DNA of 64,000 nucleotides from Nonomuraea thailandensis (GCF_024172165.1 NZ_JAMZEB010000002.1:7213501-7277500); one strand, 5' to 3'. Numbered from the stretch's first letter, positions 30,159-39,343 are shown. Numbers and translations are program-made. Notes: generated from the letters alone by a model not told the origin.

Positions 30159-31621
30159 ACCTGCTGTTCCTGATGACCGACCAGCACCGCGTCGACACCC
30201 TGGGCTGCTACGGCAACCCGCACGTGGCCACGCCCAACCTGGACAGGCTGGCCGCCACCGGCACGCGGTTCGATCGGTTCTACACGCCCACGGCCATCTG
30301 CACGCCCGCGCGGGCCAGCCTCCTCACCGGGCAGGCCCCGTTCAGGCACCGGCTGCTGGCGAACTACGAGCGCAACGTCGGCTACCTGGAGGACCTGCGC
30401 GAGGACGCGTTCACCTTCCCCGAGGCGCTGAAGGAGCGCGGCTACAACCTCGGGCTGGTCGGCAAGTGGCATGGCGGCACCAGCCGCAACGCCGCCTCCT
30501 ACGGCTTCGACGGGCCCGACCTGCCCGGCTGGCACAACCCGGTCGACCACCCCGACTACCTGGCGTACCTGGAGGAGCGGGGGCTGCCGCCGTACCGGAT
30601 CTCCGACCTGATCAGGGGCACCACGCCGAACGGCAACCAGGGCAACCTCCTCGCGGCGCGGCTGCACCAGCCGGTGGAGGCCACGTTCGAGCACTACCTG
30701 GCGGACCGGGCGATCGAGCACCTGGAGCGGTACGCGGCGGAGGGCAAGCCGTTCTTCCTGGCCACGCACTTCTTCGGGCCGCACCTGCCGTACCTGCTGC
30801 CGGACGAGTACTTCGACATGTACGACCCGAGCCTGGTCGAGCTGCCGCCGTCGATCGCGGAGACGTTCGAGGGCAAGCCGCCTGTGCAGCGCAACTACAG
30901 CGAGCACTGGACGTTCGACACGATCCCGATCGAGGTCACGCGCAAGCTGATCGCGGTCTACTGGGGTTACGTCACGCTGATCGACCAGCAGATCGGCCGC
31001 ATCCTCGACCGCATGGACGAGCTGGGCCTGTCGGATCAGACGTCGGTGTTCTTCACCTCCGACCACGGCGAGTTCACCGGCGCCCACCGGCTGCACGACA
31101 AGGGCCCGGCGATGTACGAGGACATCTACCGCATCTGCGGCCTCGTCCGGATCCCCGGCGCGCCGCCGCAGGTCAGGAACGAGTTCGTGACGCTCACCGA
31201 CTGCACGGCGACGATCCTGGAGCTGGCGGGCTGCGACCCGGAGCCGGCGGTGGACAGCCGCAGCCTGGTGCCGCTGGTGCGCGGCGAGCACCTCGATTGG
31301 CCGGGCGAGCTGCTCGCGGAGTTCCACGGCCACCACTTCCCCTACCCTCAGCGCATGATCCGCGACGACCGCTACAAGCTGGTCGTCAACCCGGAGTCGG
31401 TCAACGAGCTGTACGACCTGCACGCCGACCCGCATGAGCTGAGCAACCGGTACACCCACCCGGAGCTGGCGCCCGTCCGCCGCCGCCTGATGCGCAGGCT
31501 GTACGACCTGCTGCGCGATCGCGGCGACAACTTCTACCACTGGATGACGCCGATGTACGACATCGGCGAGCTGGACTACGACCCCACGCTGAGCTCTTTC
31601 GAGAAAGAGACCACTGGTTGA
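30155..31621 (+). CDS. Cytosolic formylglycine-dependent sulfatase
   Basis: The 488-residue protein is an S1-type sulfatase. The modification motif C49-T-P-A-R53 is intact, so C49 should be oxidised to formylglycine; metal-binding residues appear in MTDQHR near the start and in FFTSDHGEF. It starts directly with NLLFLMTDQ and lacks a signal peptide, so sulfate esters must be cleaved in the cytoplasm after import. GTG 30155 overlaps the binding-protein stop, and its own stop overlaps the next start (TTGA). The formylglycine-generating enzyme must be encoded elsewhere. Confidence 0.88.
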   Translation: MNLLFLMTDQHRVDTLGCYGNPHVATPNLDRLAATGTRFDRFYTPTAICTPARASLLTGQAPFRHRLLANYERNVGYLEDLREDAFTFPEALKERGYNLGLVGKWHGGTSRNAASYGFDGPDLPGWHNPVDHPDYLAYLEERGLPPYRISDLIRGTTPNGNQGNLLAARLHQPVEATFEHYLADRAIEHLERYAAEGKPFFLATHFFGPHLPYLLPDEYFDMYDPSLVELPPSIAETFEGKPPVQRNYSEHWTFDTIPIEVTRKLIAVYWGYVTLIDQQIGRILDRMDELGLSDQTSVFFTSDHGEFTGAHRLHDKGPAMYEDIYRICGLVRIPGAPPQVRNEFVTLTDCTATILELAGCDPEPAVDSRSLVPLVRGEHLDWPGELLAEFHGHHFPYPQRMIRDDRYKLVVNPESVNELYDLHADPHELSNRYTHPELAPVRRRLMRRLYDLLRDRGDNFYHWMTPMYDIGELDYDPTLSSFEKETTG

Positions 31622-33882
31622 TACGCGAACTCCTCGGCCTCGCCGCTCTGGCGGCGGGACTGATCACCCCCCTTCCCGCCGCCGCGCAGGCGGCCCCCGC
31701 CTACTCCAACCCGGTCTCGGCCGGGGTCGTGGACACCTTCCCCGACCCCACGATGATCCACGCCAAGGACGGCCTCTGGTACGCGTACGGCACCCAGAAC
31801 CCGGTCTTCGACAGCAAGGGCGAGGACGGCGAGCGCATCCTGCCGATCATGCGCTCGGCGGACATGGTGACCTGGGAGTACGCCGGCGAGGTGTTCACCC
31901 CGCAGACCAGGCCCGCCTGGCACGGGGACTCCCGCCTCTGGGCGCCGGACATCAGGTACGTCGGCGGCCGGTACCACCTCTACTACTCGCTGGCCCGCGG
32001 CGATCTCGGCCTGGCCACCGCGCCGACGCCGACGGGCCCGTGGACCGACCACGGTGACGTGCTGCCGGCCGCCACCCAGGCGAGCTGCCCGACCGGGCAC
32101 ATCGACCAGGCCCAGTTCACCGACGTCGACGGCGCCCACTACATGTACTGGGGCAGCTACGACGTCCTCTGCGTGGCCCGGATGAACGCCGACGCCACGC
32201 TCGTCGAGGGCACCGCGACCCAGATCGCCAGGGGCCGCCGGATGGAGGGCGGGTACGTCGTCCGACGCGACGGTTTCTACTACCTGTTCTACTCCGACGC
32301 CGGCTGCTGCGACGGCGCCTTCAGCGGCTACCAGGTCAAGGCGGGCCGCTCCACCAGCCCGCTCGGCCCGTTCACGGACGACGAGGGCGTGGACCTGATG
32401 GAGCCGACCAGCAAGGGCGCCATCGTCGTCGGCTCCAACGGCAACCAGTGGGCCGGGCCCGGTCACAGCGGCTTCCAGACCGACCTGGCGGGCCAGGACT
32501 GGCTCGTCTACCACGCCATCTCGACCGCCGACCCGGACTTCCCGCCGGTGGGCGGCGGGCGGCTGACGGCGCTGAGCAAGCGGCCGCTGCTGATCGACCG
32601 GCTGGACTGGATCGACGGCTGGCCCGTGGTCCGCGCCGGGGCCGGGCCGTCCGAGGGCGCACAGCCGGCGCCGGTGACGTCGTACGAGGTGGGCGGCACG
32701 TTCGGCGAGGGCTCCCTGGCCGGCTGGCGCACCGGGAGCGGCTCCTGGACGGCGAGGACCGACCAGGACGCCCACGGCTACGCGGCGGGCAGCGGCCACC
32801 TCGTGTCAGCGCGCAGGACCTCCTCGGCGAACGTGCGGGCCCAGGCCGACCTGCGGGTCGCCTCCGGCACGGCCGGGCTGGCCCTCGCCTACGTCAACCG
32901 CGGCAACCATGTGGTGGCCCGGCTGGACAGGGCCAGGAACGCGCTGGTCACCGACGTGGTGATCGGCGGCCGGAGCCGCGGCGAGTCGGTCACCGCGCTG
33001 CCCGCCGGGTTCGGCTTCGGCGCCTGGCACACCGTGGTGGCCGAGCTGCGCGGCACCGAACTGAGCGTGCAGGTGTCCGCCGACAAGCTCGGCGACCCGG
33101 TGGCGGAGCAGCGGCGCACGCTGCCGCGCGCCGCCGCCAGGCACGGCTCGGTCGGCGTCGTGGCCCGCGGCCGGGCGGACGCCGACAACGTGGGCGCCGC
33201 CGAGCTGCACACGCCGGTCACCCAGCGGCTTCCCGAGCCGGAGCCGGGCGAGCTGCTGCCGGAGTTCAGCGACGAGTTCGAGGGCACGGCCGTGGGCGCC
33301 GGGTGGCAGTGGGTGCGCGGGCCCGCAGCCGGGGCGGCCGTCTCGGGCGGGAAGCTGTCGTGGCCGACCCAGAACGCCGAGCTGCACCTGGCCGGCAACA
33401 CGGCGGCGGTGCTGTGGCGGGAGGCGCCCGAGGGCGACTACACGGTGGAGACGAAGCTCAGGTTCGCGCCGACGGCCGCCGCCCAGCAGGCCGGGCTGCT
33501 GCTGTACGAGAACGACGACCGCTACTTCAAGATGGCCCATTCCGCGCTGCCGCTGCAGCGGGGCAACGGGGTCGTGCTGCAGATGAGCGAGTTCGGCAAG
33601 GAGGGCGAGCGGCCGACGACCACGCCGCCGATCGCGGTGGCCAACGGTCCCATGTTCGGCGGGCCCGCGGCGGAGACCATGTGGTTGCGGCTGTCGTACC
33701 ACTACGACGCGGCCGGCCACGAGAACGAGGTGCGCGCGGCCACCAGCCGGGACGGCGAGCGCTGGGTGCGCAACGGGGTCTGGACGCTGCCCGCGAAGAA
33801 CAAGCTCAAGATCGGTCTCATCTCGATGAACCGGTCGGGCGCGGTCGCCGAGTTCGACTACGTACGGACTTATCGCGACTGA
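31618..33882 (+). CDS. Secreted GH43-type glycosidase with C-terminal beta-sandwich modules
   Basis: The 754-residue precursor begins with a signal peptide (residues ~1-26) and a GH43 five-bladed propeller. The three expected acidic residues are visible: D43 in FPDPTMI, D163 in HIDQAQF and E210 in RMEGGYVV. Two further beta-sandwich regions follow, the last (residues ~550-754) resembling the GH43 C-terminal/DUF1349-like domain. Arabinanase, arabinofuranosidase or galactanase activity is plausible. Translation starts at TTG 31618, overlapping the sulfatase stop. It closes the operon before a strong hairpin. Confidence 0.85.
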   Translation: MIRELLGLAALAAGLITPLPAAAQAAPAYSNPVSAGVVDTFPDPTMIHAKDGLWYAYGTQNPVFDSKGEDGERILPIMRSADMVTWEYAGEVFTPQTRPAWHGDSRLWAPDIRYVGGRYHLYYSLARGDLGLATAPTPTGPWTDHGDVLPAATQASCPTGHIDQAQFTDVDGAHYMYWGSYDVLCVARMNADATLVEGTATQIARGRRMEGGYVVRRDGFYYLFYSDAGCCDGAFSGYQVKAGRSTSPLGPFTDDEGVDLMEPTSKGAIVVGSNGNQWAGPGHSGFQTDLAGQDWLVYHAISTADPDFPPVGGGRLTALSKRPLLIDRLDWIDGWPVVRAGAGPSEGAQPAPVTSYEVGGTFGEGSLAGWRTGSGSWTARTDQDAHGYAAGSGHLVSARRTSSANVRAQADLRVASGTAGLALAYVNRGNHVVARLDRARNALVTDVVIGGRSRGESVTALPAGFGFGAWHTVVAELRGTELSVQVSADKLGDPVAEQRRTLPRAAARHGSVGVVARGRADADNVGAAELHTPVTQRLPEPEPGELLPEFSDEFEGTAVGAGWQWVRGPAAGAAVSGGKLSWPTQNAELHLAGNTAAVLWREAPEGDYTVETKLRFAPTAAAQQAGLLLYENDDRYFKMAHSALPLQRGNGVVLQMSEFGKEGERPTTTPPIAVANGPMFGGPAAETMWLRLSYHYDAAGHENEVRAATSRDGERWVRNGVWTLPAKNKLKIGLISMNRSGAVAEFDYVRTYRD

Positions 33883-33887
33883 TGCCT

Positions 33888-33917
33888 GCCCCCGATGGCT
33901 TCTACGCCATCGGGGGC
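33888..33917 (+). terminator. Terminator of the ROK/ABC/sulfatase/GH43 operon
   Basis: A perfect 12-bp stem, GCCCCCGATGGC with its complement, and a 6-base loop start 5 bases after the GH43 stop codon. Confidence 0.7.
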
Positions 33918-33996
33918 GATTCCCGTTCTGCGAAACGTGTCCCCTCCGGTACGCCGAGTGTGCTTGACTCCCGCCTGGCGACCTCTGGGAGGGTTC

Positions 33997-35022
33997 ATGG
34001 GGGAGTTGGTGGGGATCGACCCCCGCGGTGCGCATGACCTGATCCGCCGGATGGAGGCGGTGAAGGCGTTCCTGGGCAGGACCCGGCCCGGGCTCGACGC
34101 GGCGATCGCCGAGGCGGGCCAGGACTGGGCCGGCCGCCAGGGCAGCACGGCGCTGCACCGCGCCTGGGCGTTCCTCCACGAGTCCCAGCACGATCTGAAG
34201 TGGCGCATCGACACCGTCGAGCAGCTCGTGCCGGTGCGCGAGCGCGGCATGCTCACGGCGACCTTCCCGTTCGGCGCCGAGTCCGAGGCCCGGCACGAGG
34301 CCGGGCAGGCGGCCTCCGCCATCCGCGCCGCCCTCGACGCCCACGCTCCGGCCGCGGCCCAGGTGGGGCAGGCCGTCGCCGCCACGGCCGGGAAGGCCGG
34401 CGACCCCGCGTACGCGGCGGCGCTGCTGGCGGCGCTCGGGCCGGACGCCTTCGTCCGCACCCTGCACGTCCTGACCACCTCGGACGAGCACCACGCGACG
34501 CCCGCCACACCGCAGAGCGCGGGCGGGACGCGCGGTGACGCGCTCTCGGAAGGGGCGCGTGGCCAGGCCGCGTTGCTGGCCAGGGCGTTCGCCAGCGCGG
34601 AGCGCACGGGGCGGCTCGGGGACGAGTGGCAGGCGCTGGCGGAGAGCGCTCCACCGCAGGTGCTCAGCGCGCTGGTGTCGCTCGCCGGGCAGTCCGGCAC
34701 GTTCCTCCACCAGGTCGCGCTCACCCTGCTCGCCGGGCCCGAGCCGGGCCAGGAGGTGGCGGACCGGCCCGCGCAGGGAGAGGACCTGGTCGCCGGGGCT
34801 GAGCCGGGCCGGCACCTGCACGGCCTCGTCGTGGCCTACGCCGCCAACCCGCTGGCGTTCCAGCAGTTCCTGGCCGAGCATCCGCGCGAGACCCGGATCC
34901 TGCTGGCCACCGGCGACCCCGCCCTGCGCCCCGCGCTGGACGAGGCGCTCAAGCCGGGCGCCGGCGCCGACGGGCTGCGGGAGCGGGCGTGGGCGAACGT
35001 CCGGAGCATCGGCGGCGGCTGA
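33997..35022 (+). CDS. WxG-motif helical protein, possible type VII secretion substrate
   Basis: The 341-residue protein is almost entirely alpha-helical. Its N-terminal ~95 residues look like a WXG100 hairpin: two helices separated by a W44-A-G46 turn (EAGQDWAGRQG). The remaining ~240 residues form Ala-rich helical repeats of the kind seen in long actinobacterial ESX substrates. No signal peptide is present, as expected for that pathway. GGGAGG precedes the ATG at 33997. The next gene, two bases downstream, also has a WxG turn. No secretion ATPase is in the window. The assignment rests on motif and architecture. Confidence 0.6.
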   Translation: MGELVGIDPRGAHDLIRRMEAVKAFLGRTRPGLDAAIAEAGQDWAGRQGSTALHRAWAFLHESQHDLKWRIDTVEQLVPVRERGMLTATFPFGAESEARHEAGQAASAIRAALDAHAPAAAQVGQAVAATAGKAGDPAYAAALLAALGPDAFVRTLHVLTTSDEHHATPATPQSAGGTRGDALSEGARGQAALLARAFASAERTGRLGDEWQALAESAPPQVLSALVSLAGQSGTFLHQVALTLLAGPEPGQEVADRPAQGEDLVAGAEPGRHLHGLVVAYAANPLAFQQFLAEHPRETRILLATGDPALRPALDEALKPGAGADGLRERAWANVRSIGGG

Positions 35023-35024
35023 CG

Positions 35025-35318
35025 ATGCCGACCAAGGACCAGTTGCTCCGCGAGGCCGCCGACAAGGAGGCGCTCGCCGTCACCTTCCTGCGCTACGCCA
35101 GGGCACTGCCGGAGGCGCTGGAGGGCATCCCGGCCCGGCCGGGCGACTGCGAGCCGTTCTGGCGCGGCCCGGCCGCGCAGCGGTTCGTCACCCAGGTCCT
35201 CAGGATGCACAGGGAGCTGGACGACCTGGAGGACGACTGCCTGGCCACCGCCGAGAGCCTGCGCCGCCGCGCCGGACGGCTGCGCGAGCAGGCCTCCCAG
35301 GTCGCCGACCCGGCCTGA
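35025..35318 (+). CDS. WXG100-like small helical protein
   Basis: The 97-residue protein has the right length and helix-turn-helix layout for a WXG100 (EsxA/EsxB-type) protein, with W46-R-G48 at the turn (EPFWRGPAAQRF) and a long amphipathic second helix. It follows the larger WxG gene with only two bases between stop and start, so the pair is co-translated and may form a heterodimer. The C-terminal YxxxD/E export signal of classical substrates is not obvious. A convergent hairpin terminates the unit. Confidence 0.62.
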   Translation: MPTKDQLLREAADKEALAVTFLRYARALPEALEGIPARPGDCEPFWRGPAAQRFVTQVLRMHRELDDLEDDCLATAESLRRRAGRLREQASQVADPA

Positions 35319-35357
35319 CGCGAAGCGTCCCGGCAGGTCCCGGCCTGCTTGCCGCTG

Positions 35358-35387
35358 CCCGCCGGGGCCGCCCCGGCCCCTGGCGGG
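35358..35387. terminator. GC-rich hairpin between WxG pair and polyamine-type operon
   Basis: The arms around 35358-35370 and 35374-35387 are complementary with one unpaired base. It abuts the stop codon of the convergent permease (35388-35390). Confidence 0.5.
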
Positions 35388-36194
35388 TCAGTGCGCGCCC
35401 ACGTCGGACGAGAGCCGCTGGGCGAGGTAGATCGGCACCACCGAGGCCACGATGAGCGCGGCGGCCACCACGTTCACCACCGGCGCCTGGTTCGGCCGGA
35501 AGAGGTTCTCGAAGATCCAGATGGGCAGCGTCCGCACCCCCGCCCCCGCCGTGAACGTGGTCACGATGATCTCGTCGAACGACAGCGCGAACGCCAGCAG
35601 CCCGCCCGCCAGCAACGCCGACCGCATCATGGGGAACGTCACCAGCCGGAACGTCGTGACCGGCCCCGCCCCGAGATCGGCCGACGCCTCCTCCAGGCTC
35701 GTCCCCGTCCGCCGCAGCCGCGCCAGCACGTTGTTGTGGACGGTCACCACGCAGAACGTGGCGTGCCCGACCACCACCGTGAACAGCCCGAGCCCCACCC
35801 CGAACGGCTCCAGCACCGTGCGGAAGGCGTTGTTCAGCGCGATCCCGGTGACGATGCCCGGCAGCGCGATGGGCAGGATGATCACCAGCGACACGGTCTG
35901 CCGCCCGAAGAAGCGGTACCGCTGCACGGCGAAGGCCGCCATCGTGCCGAGCACCAGCGCGATCGCCGTCGCCCCGAGCCCGGCCTGCACCGAGGTCCAC
36001 AACGCGTCCCGCACGCCGGAGGAGGCCCAGGCCGCGCCCCACCACCGCAGCGTCAGCCCGGACGGCGGCCAGCCGAAGGTGCGGTCGGCGTTGACGGAGT
36101 TGAGCAGCACGACGGCCAGCGGCACGTAGATCACGGCCAGTCCGGCCGCGAGCGCGAGCCTGAGCAGCAGCCGGGTCAGCCGGGACAGTCTCAC
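35388..36194 (-). CDS. ABC transporter permease, PotC-like (spermidine/putrescine type)
   Basis: The 268-residue membrane protein has six predicted transmembrane segments and the EAA loop SLEEASADLGAGPVTTFRLVTFP of the CUT1/polyamine permease class. The opening segment with NSVNADRTFGWPPSG and later ENLFRPNQAPVVN match PotC-type proteins. GTG 36194 overlaps the stop of the PotB-like gene (GTGA). It is the last gene of a four-gene importer operon. Substrate may be a polyamine or a related cationic or amine compound. Confidence 0.87.
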   Translation of the reverse strand: MRLSRLTRLLLRLALAAGLAVIYVPLAVVLLNSVNADRTFGWPPSGLTLRWWGAAWASSGVRDALWTSVQAGLGATAIALVLGTMAAFAVQRYRFFGRQTVSLVIILPIALPGIVTGIALNNAFRTVLEPFGVGLGLFTVVVGHATFCVVTVHNNVLARLRRTGTSLEEASADLGAGPVTTFRLVTFPMMRSALLAGGLLAFALSFDEIIVTTFTAGAGVRTLPIWIFENLFRPNQAPVVNVVAAALIVASVVPIYLAQRLSSDVGAH

Positions 36195-37021
36195 AGGTTC
36201 TCCAGGGCGCCGGTGCGGCGCACGGCCGCGAGGTAACCGAGCATGACGACGACGGGCACGGTGGCCACGGCGGCGGCGAAGGGCAGGTTGTTGGCCGCGC
36301 CGATGTTGTCGTAGACGACGTTCCCGATGAGCTGCCCGCGCCCGCCGACGATCTTGACGGCGATGTAGTCGCCGAGCGACAGCGAGAACGTGAAGATCGA
36401 CCCGGCGATCACGGCCGGGAAGGTCAGCGGCCACACGATCGTGCGGAACACCCGCCAGGCCCTGGCGCCGAGGTCTCCCGCCGCCTCCAGCATCGAGTTC
36501 GGCAGCCGCTCCAGCCCCGCGTAGATGGGCAGGATCATGTACGGCAGCCACAGGTAGGCCAGCGTCAGCACCGTGGCGGTCAGCCCGAAACCCCACCCCA
36601 GCAGCCCGCCGGACGACAACATGACGCGCCACGCGTACGCCTTGACCAGGTAGCTCGCCCACAACGGCGTCAGCACCGCGATCACCAGCCACCGCCGCGT
36701 GCGCGGCGAGGCCAGCTTGGCCATCGCGAACGCCATGGGGAAGGCCACCACCAGGTCGATGGCCGTCACCGCGAGCGCCACCCCGACCGAGCGCAGCACG
36801 ATCGTCCGATACACCTCCCCCGTGACCAGGTCCTGGAAGTTGGCCCAGGTGAAGGTTCTGATCAGCTCGCCGGTGAAGGTGTCCACGGAGTAGAACGCGG
36901 TGACGAACAGCGCCGCCAGCGCCCCCAGGTACGCCAGCCCCAGCCACGCCAGCGGCGCCGACAGCAGCAGGGCCAGCCGTACCTTCGCCTTGCGGTGCAG
37001 GAACGCGGCGACGCGGGTCAA
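36191..37021 (-). CDS. ABC transporter permease, PotB-like
   Basis: The 276-residue protein has six transmembrane stretches and the EAA-like segment SMLEAAGDLGARAWRVFRTIVWPLT, typical of PotB permeases. The best start is TTG 37021, which overlaps the binding-protein stop (TTGA) and gives a sensible short cytosolic N-terminus; the frame continues upstream only as shadow. Overlaps on both sides show tight coupling within the operon. Confidence 0.85.
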   Translation of the reverse strand: MTRVAAFLHRKAKVRLALLLSAPLAWLGLAYLGALAALFVTAFYSVDTFTGELIRTFTWANFQDLVTGEVYRTIVLRSVGVALAVTAIDLVVAFPMAFAMAKLASPRTRRWLVIAVLTPLWASYLVKAYAWRVMLSSGGLLGWGFGLTATVLTLAYLWLPYMILPIYAGLERLPNSMLEAAGDLGARAWRVFRTIVWPLTFPAVIAGSIFTFSLSLGDYIAVKIVGGRGQLIGNVVYDNIGAANNLPFAAAVATVPVVVMLGYLAAVRRTGALENL

Positions 37022-38220
37022 CCCTTGATCTCCGTCCAGGCCCGCGTCCACTCGGCGTAGTCCTTGCACGTGACGTCCGTGCGGCCGTCGAGGCACTGGG
37101 CGATCGGGGTGGTCCAGTAGTGGACCTTGGAGAAGTACGTCTCGTCGGTGGCGTGGAAGGTCTCGCAGTGCTGGGGATCAGCGGTCTCCTCGCACGACTT
37201 CGCATTCGACGGGGCCTCGCCGAAGTACTCGGCGACCTGCGCGTTCGCGGTGGGCGAGATGATCCAGTCGAGCCACCGGTACGCGCAGTTGGGGTGCGCG
37301 GCCTCGGCGGCCACCATCCACGTGTCGGACCAGCCGGTCGCGCCCTCCTTGGGCAGCACGGCCTCCACGGGGGCCTTCTCGCTCTTGGCCACGTTCACGA
37401 TGACCTGCCAGGTGGTGCCCACGACGGAGTCGCCGCTCTTGAACGCCTGGATCTCCTTGGTGTAGTCGGACCAGTACTCGCCGATGATCTGCTTCTGCTG
37501 CTTGAGCAGGTCCACCGCGGCCTGGAACTGCTTGTCGTCCAGCGCGTACGGGTTCTTGACGCCGAGGTCCGGCCTGGTGGCCATCAGGTAGACGGCGGCG
37601 TCGGCGATGTAGATGGGCGAGTCGTAGGCCGTGACCTTGCCCTTGTACGGCGAGTTCGGGTCGAAGACCACGCTCCAGGAGTCGGGGGCGGGCTTGACCG
37701 TGTCGGTGCGCCACATGAGCAGGTTCGCGCCGCGGCCGTGCGGGACCCCGTACGGGACGCCGTTCACGGAGTTCCACGGCTTGCTCTTCAGGCCGTCGAA
37801 CACGTCGGTGTAGTTGGGGATCAGGCTGGTGTTGACCGGCGCCACGGTGCCGGCCGCGATCAGGCGCAGCGAGGCGTCGCCCGAGGCGGAGACCGCGTCG
37901 TACTGGCCGGTCCGCATGAGCGTGACCATCTCGTCGGAGGTGCCGGCGACCTTGGTGTTCACCTGGCAGCCGGTCTCCTGCTCGAACGGGGTGACCCAGT
38001 CGACCTTGGGGTCGTTGGTGCCGTCCTCGACGTACCCGGCCCAGGCGACGAGGTTGACCTGGCCCTCGCCGGAGCCGAGCGCCTGCGGGGCGTCCAGCTT
38101 GGGCGGGACGAAGCCGCTCTGGCCGGGGGCGGGCGCGCCCGTCGGGGTGGGGGTGGCGCCACCGCAGGCGGTGGCGAGCGCGAGGGCCGCCGCTGCGAGG
38201 GCTGTTCCGATCCGTCGCAT
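37018..38220 (-). CDS. ABC transporter substrate-binding lipoprotein, PotD-like
   Basis: The 400-residue precursor has a lipobox LATAC (C19) followed by a Pro/Thr-rich linker. The mature receptor belongs to the PotD/PotF group: GQVNLVAWAGYVEDG near the start, then DAVSASGDASLRLIAAG and VPYGVPHGRGANLLMW. Four or more cysteines near the C-terminus suggest disulfides outside the cell. It should bind a polyamine-like ligand. GGGAG and GAAGG precede the ATG. A 21-bp tandem repeat lies in its leader, between it and the ATPase gene. Confidence 0.87.
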   Translation of the reverse strand: MRRIGTALAAAALALATACGGATPTPTGAPAPGQSGFVPPKLDAPQALGSGEGQVNLVAWAGYVEDGTNDPKVDWVTPFEQETGCQVNTKVAGTSDEMVTLMRTGQYDAVSASGDASLRLIAAGTVAPVNTSLIPNYTDVFDGLKSKPWNSVNGVPYGVPHGRGANLLMWRTDTVKPAPDSWSVVFDPNSPYKGKVTAYDSPIYIADAAVYLMATRPDLGVKNPYALDDKQFQAAVDLLKQQKQIIGEYWSDYTKEIQAFKSGDSVVGTTWQVIVNVAKSEKAPVEAVLPKEGATGWSDTWMVAAEAAHPNCAYRWLDWIISPTANAQVAEYFGEAPSNAKSCEETADPQHCETFHATDETYFSKVHYWTTPIAQCLDGRTDVTCKDYAEWTRAWTEIKG

Positions 38221-38233
38221 TGCCTTCTCTCCC

Positions 38234-38297
38234 AGGTGATCGCTTGGTGATCGCTCGTGGTCGCTCGGTGATCGCTCGTGGTCGCTAGGTGATCGCG
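38234..38297. repeat. 21-bp tandem repeat in the leader of the PotD-like gene
   Basis: Copies at 38245-38265 and 38266-38286 differ only in the first base; 11-base partial units flank both sides (38234-38244, 38287-38297). The array runs into the last codons and stop of the ATPase gene. Confidence 0.8.
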
Positions 38298-39343
38298 AAC
38301 TCGTGCCGCCGCTGCCACACGAGCCGGACGCGGGCGCCTCTCAGGCCCGTCACCTCCATGGAGGAGACCTGGAGGTTCTGCTGGAGGGCGATCAGCCGCC
38401 CGCCGGCGTCGAGGTCCACGACGAACCGGGTGGCGGCGCCCGCGTACACGACCTCGGCGACCGTCCCCGTGGCGGAGTGCTCGCCGGGGCCGGTCGTGCC
38501 GGCCACGGCGAGCTCCCCTCCGCCTGGCTCGCCGAGCACGACGCGCAGCTTCTCGGGGCGCACGCTGTAGGTGCCGGCGCGGCCGAGGATCTTCTCGGCG
38601 GCGGCGCCGGAGATGAGGTTGGACGTGCCCACGAAGCCGGCCACGAACTCGGTGGCGGGCCGCTCGTACACCTCGGCGGGGGTGCCGACCTGCTCGATCC
38701 GTCCCCGGTCGAAGACCGCCACCCGGTCGCTCATCGTCAGTGCCTCCTCCTGGTCGTGCGTGACGAACAGGAACGTGATGCCGACCTCGCGCTGCAGCTC
38801 CTTCAGCTCGACCTGCATCTCCTCGCGCAGCTTGAGGTCGAGCGCGCCGAGCGGCTCGTCGAGCAGCAGCACGCGGGGACGGTTGACCAGGGCCCTGGCC
38901 AGCGCGACCCGCTGCCGCTGGCCGCCGGAGAGCTGGGCGGGGCGGCGGGACTCGAAGCCCTCCAGCCGCACCGAGCGCAGCGCGGCCACGGCCCGCTCGC
39001 GCCGCTCCGCCTTGGGGATCTTCTTCACCCGCAGGCCGTACTCGACGTTGGCCAGCACGTCCATGTGCGGGAACAGCGCGTAGTCCTGGAAGACGGTGTT
39101 GACGTCGCGCTCGAAGGGGGCCAACCGGGTGACGTCCCTGCCGCCCAGCTCGACCGTGCCGGCGGTGGGCGGCTCGAAGCCGGCGATCATGCGCAGCACC
39201 GTGGTCTTGCCCGATCCCGACGGGCCCAGCATGGCGAAGAACTCGCCGTCGCGGATCTCCAGATCGATCCCGTCAACGGCCGTGACCGGCCCGAACTCCT
39301 TGCGCAGCCCGCGTAAGCCGACGGCTGTCTCGCTGCCTGGCAT
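38285..39343 (-). CDS. ABC transporter ATP-binding protein, PotA-like
   Basis: The 352-residue ATPase has Walker A GPSGSGKTT, Q-loop QDYALFPHM, signature LSGGQRQRVALARAL, Walker B VLLLDEPLGALD and a C-terminal TOBE domain (about residues 270-350), which is typical of PotA/CUT1 importers. It is the first gene of the operon ATPase, binding protein, permease, permease. It is divergent from a GntR regulator across 81 bp carrying an inverted repeat. Confidence 0.9.
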   Translation of the reverse strand: MPGSETAVGLRGLRKEFGPVTAVDGIDLEIRDGEFFAMLGPSGSGKTTVLRMIAGFEPPTAGTVELGGRDVTRLAPFERDVNTVFQDYALFPHMDVLANVEYGLRVKKIPKAERRERAVAALRSVRLEGFESRRPAQLSGGQRQRVALARALVNRPRVLLLDEPLGALDLKLREEMQVELKELQREVGITFLFVTHDQEEALTMSDRVAVFDRGRIEQVGTPAEVYERPATEFVAGFVGTSNLISGAAAEKILGRAGTYSVRPEKLRVVLGEPGGGELAVAGTTGPGEHSATGTVAEVVYAGAATRFVVDLDAGGRLIALQQNLQVSSMEVTGLRGARVRLVWQRRHEFAIT

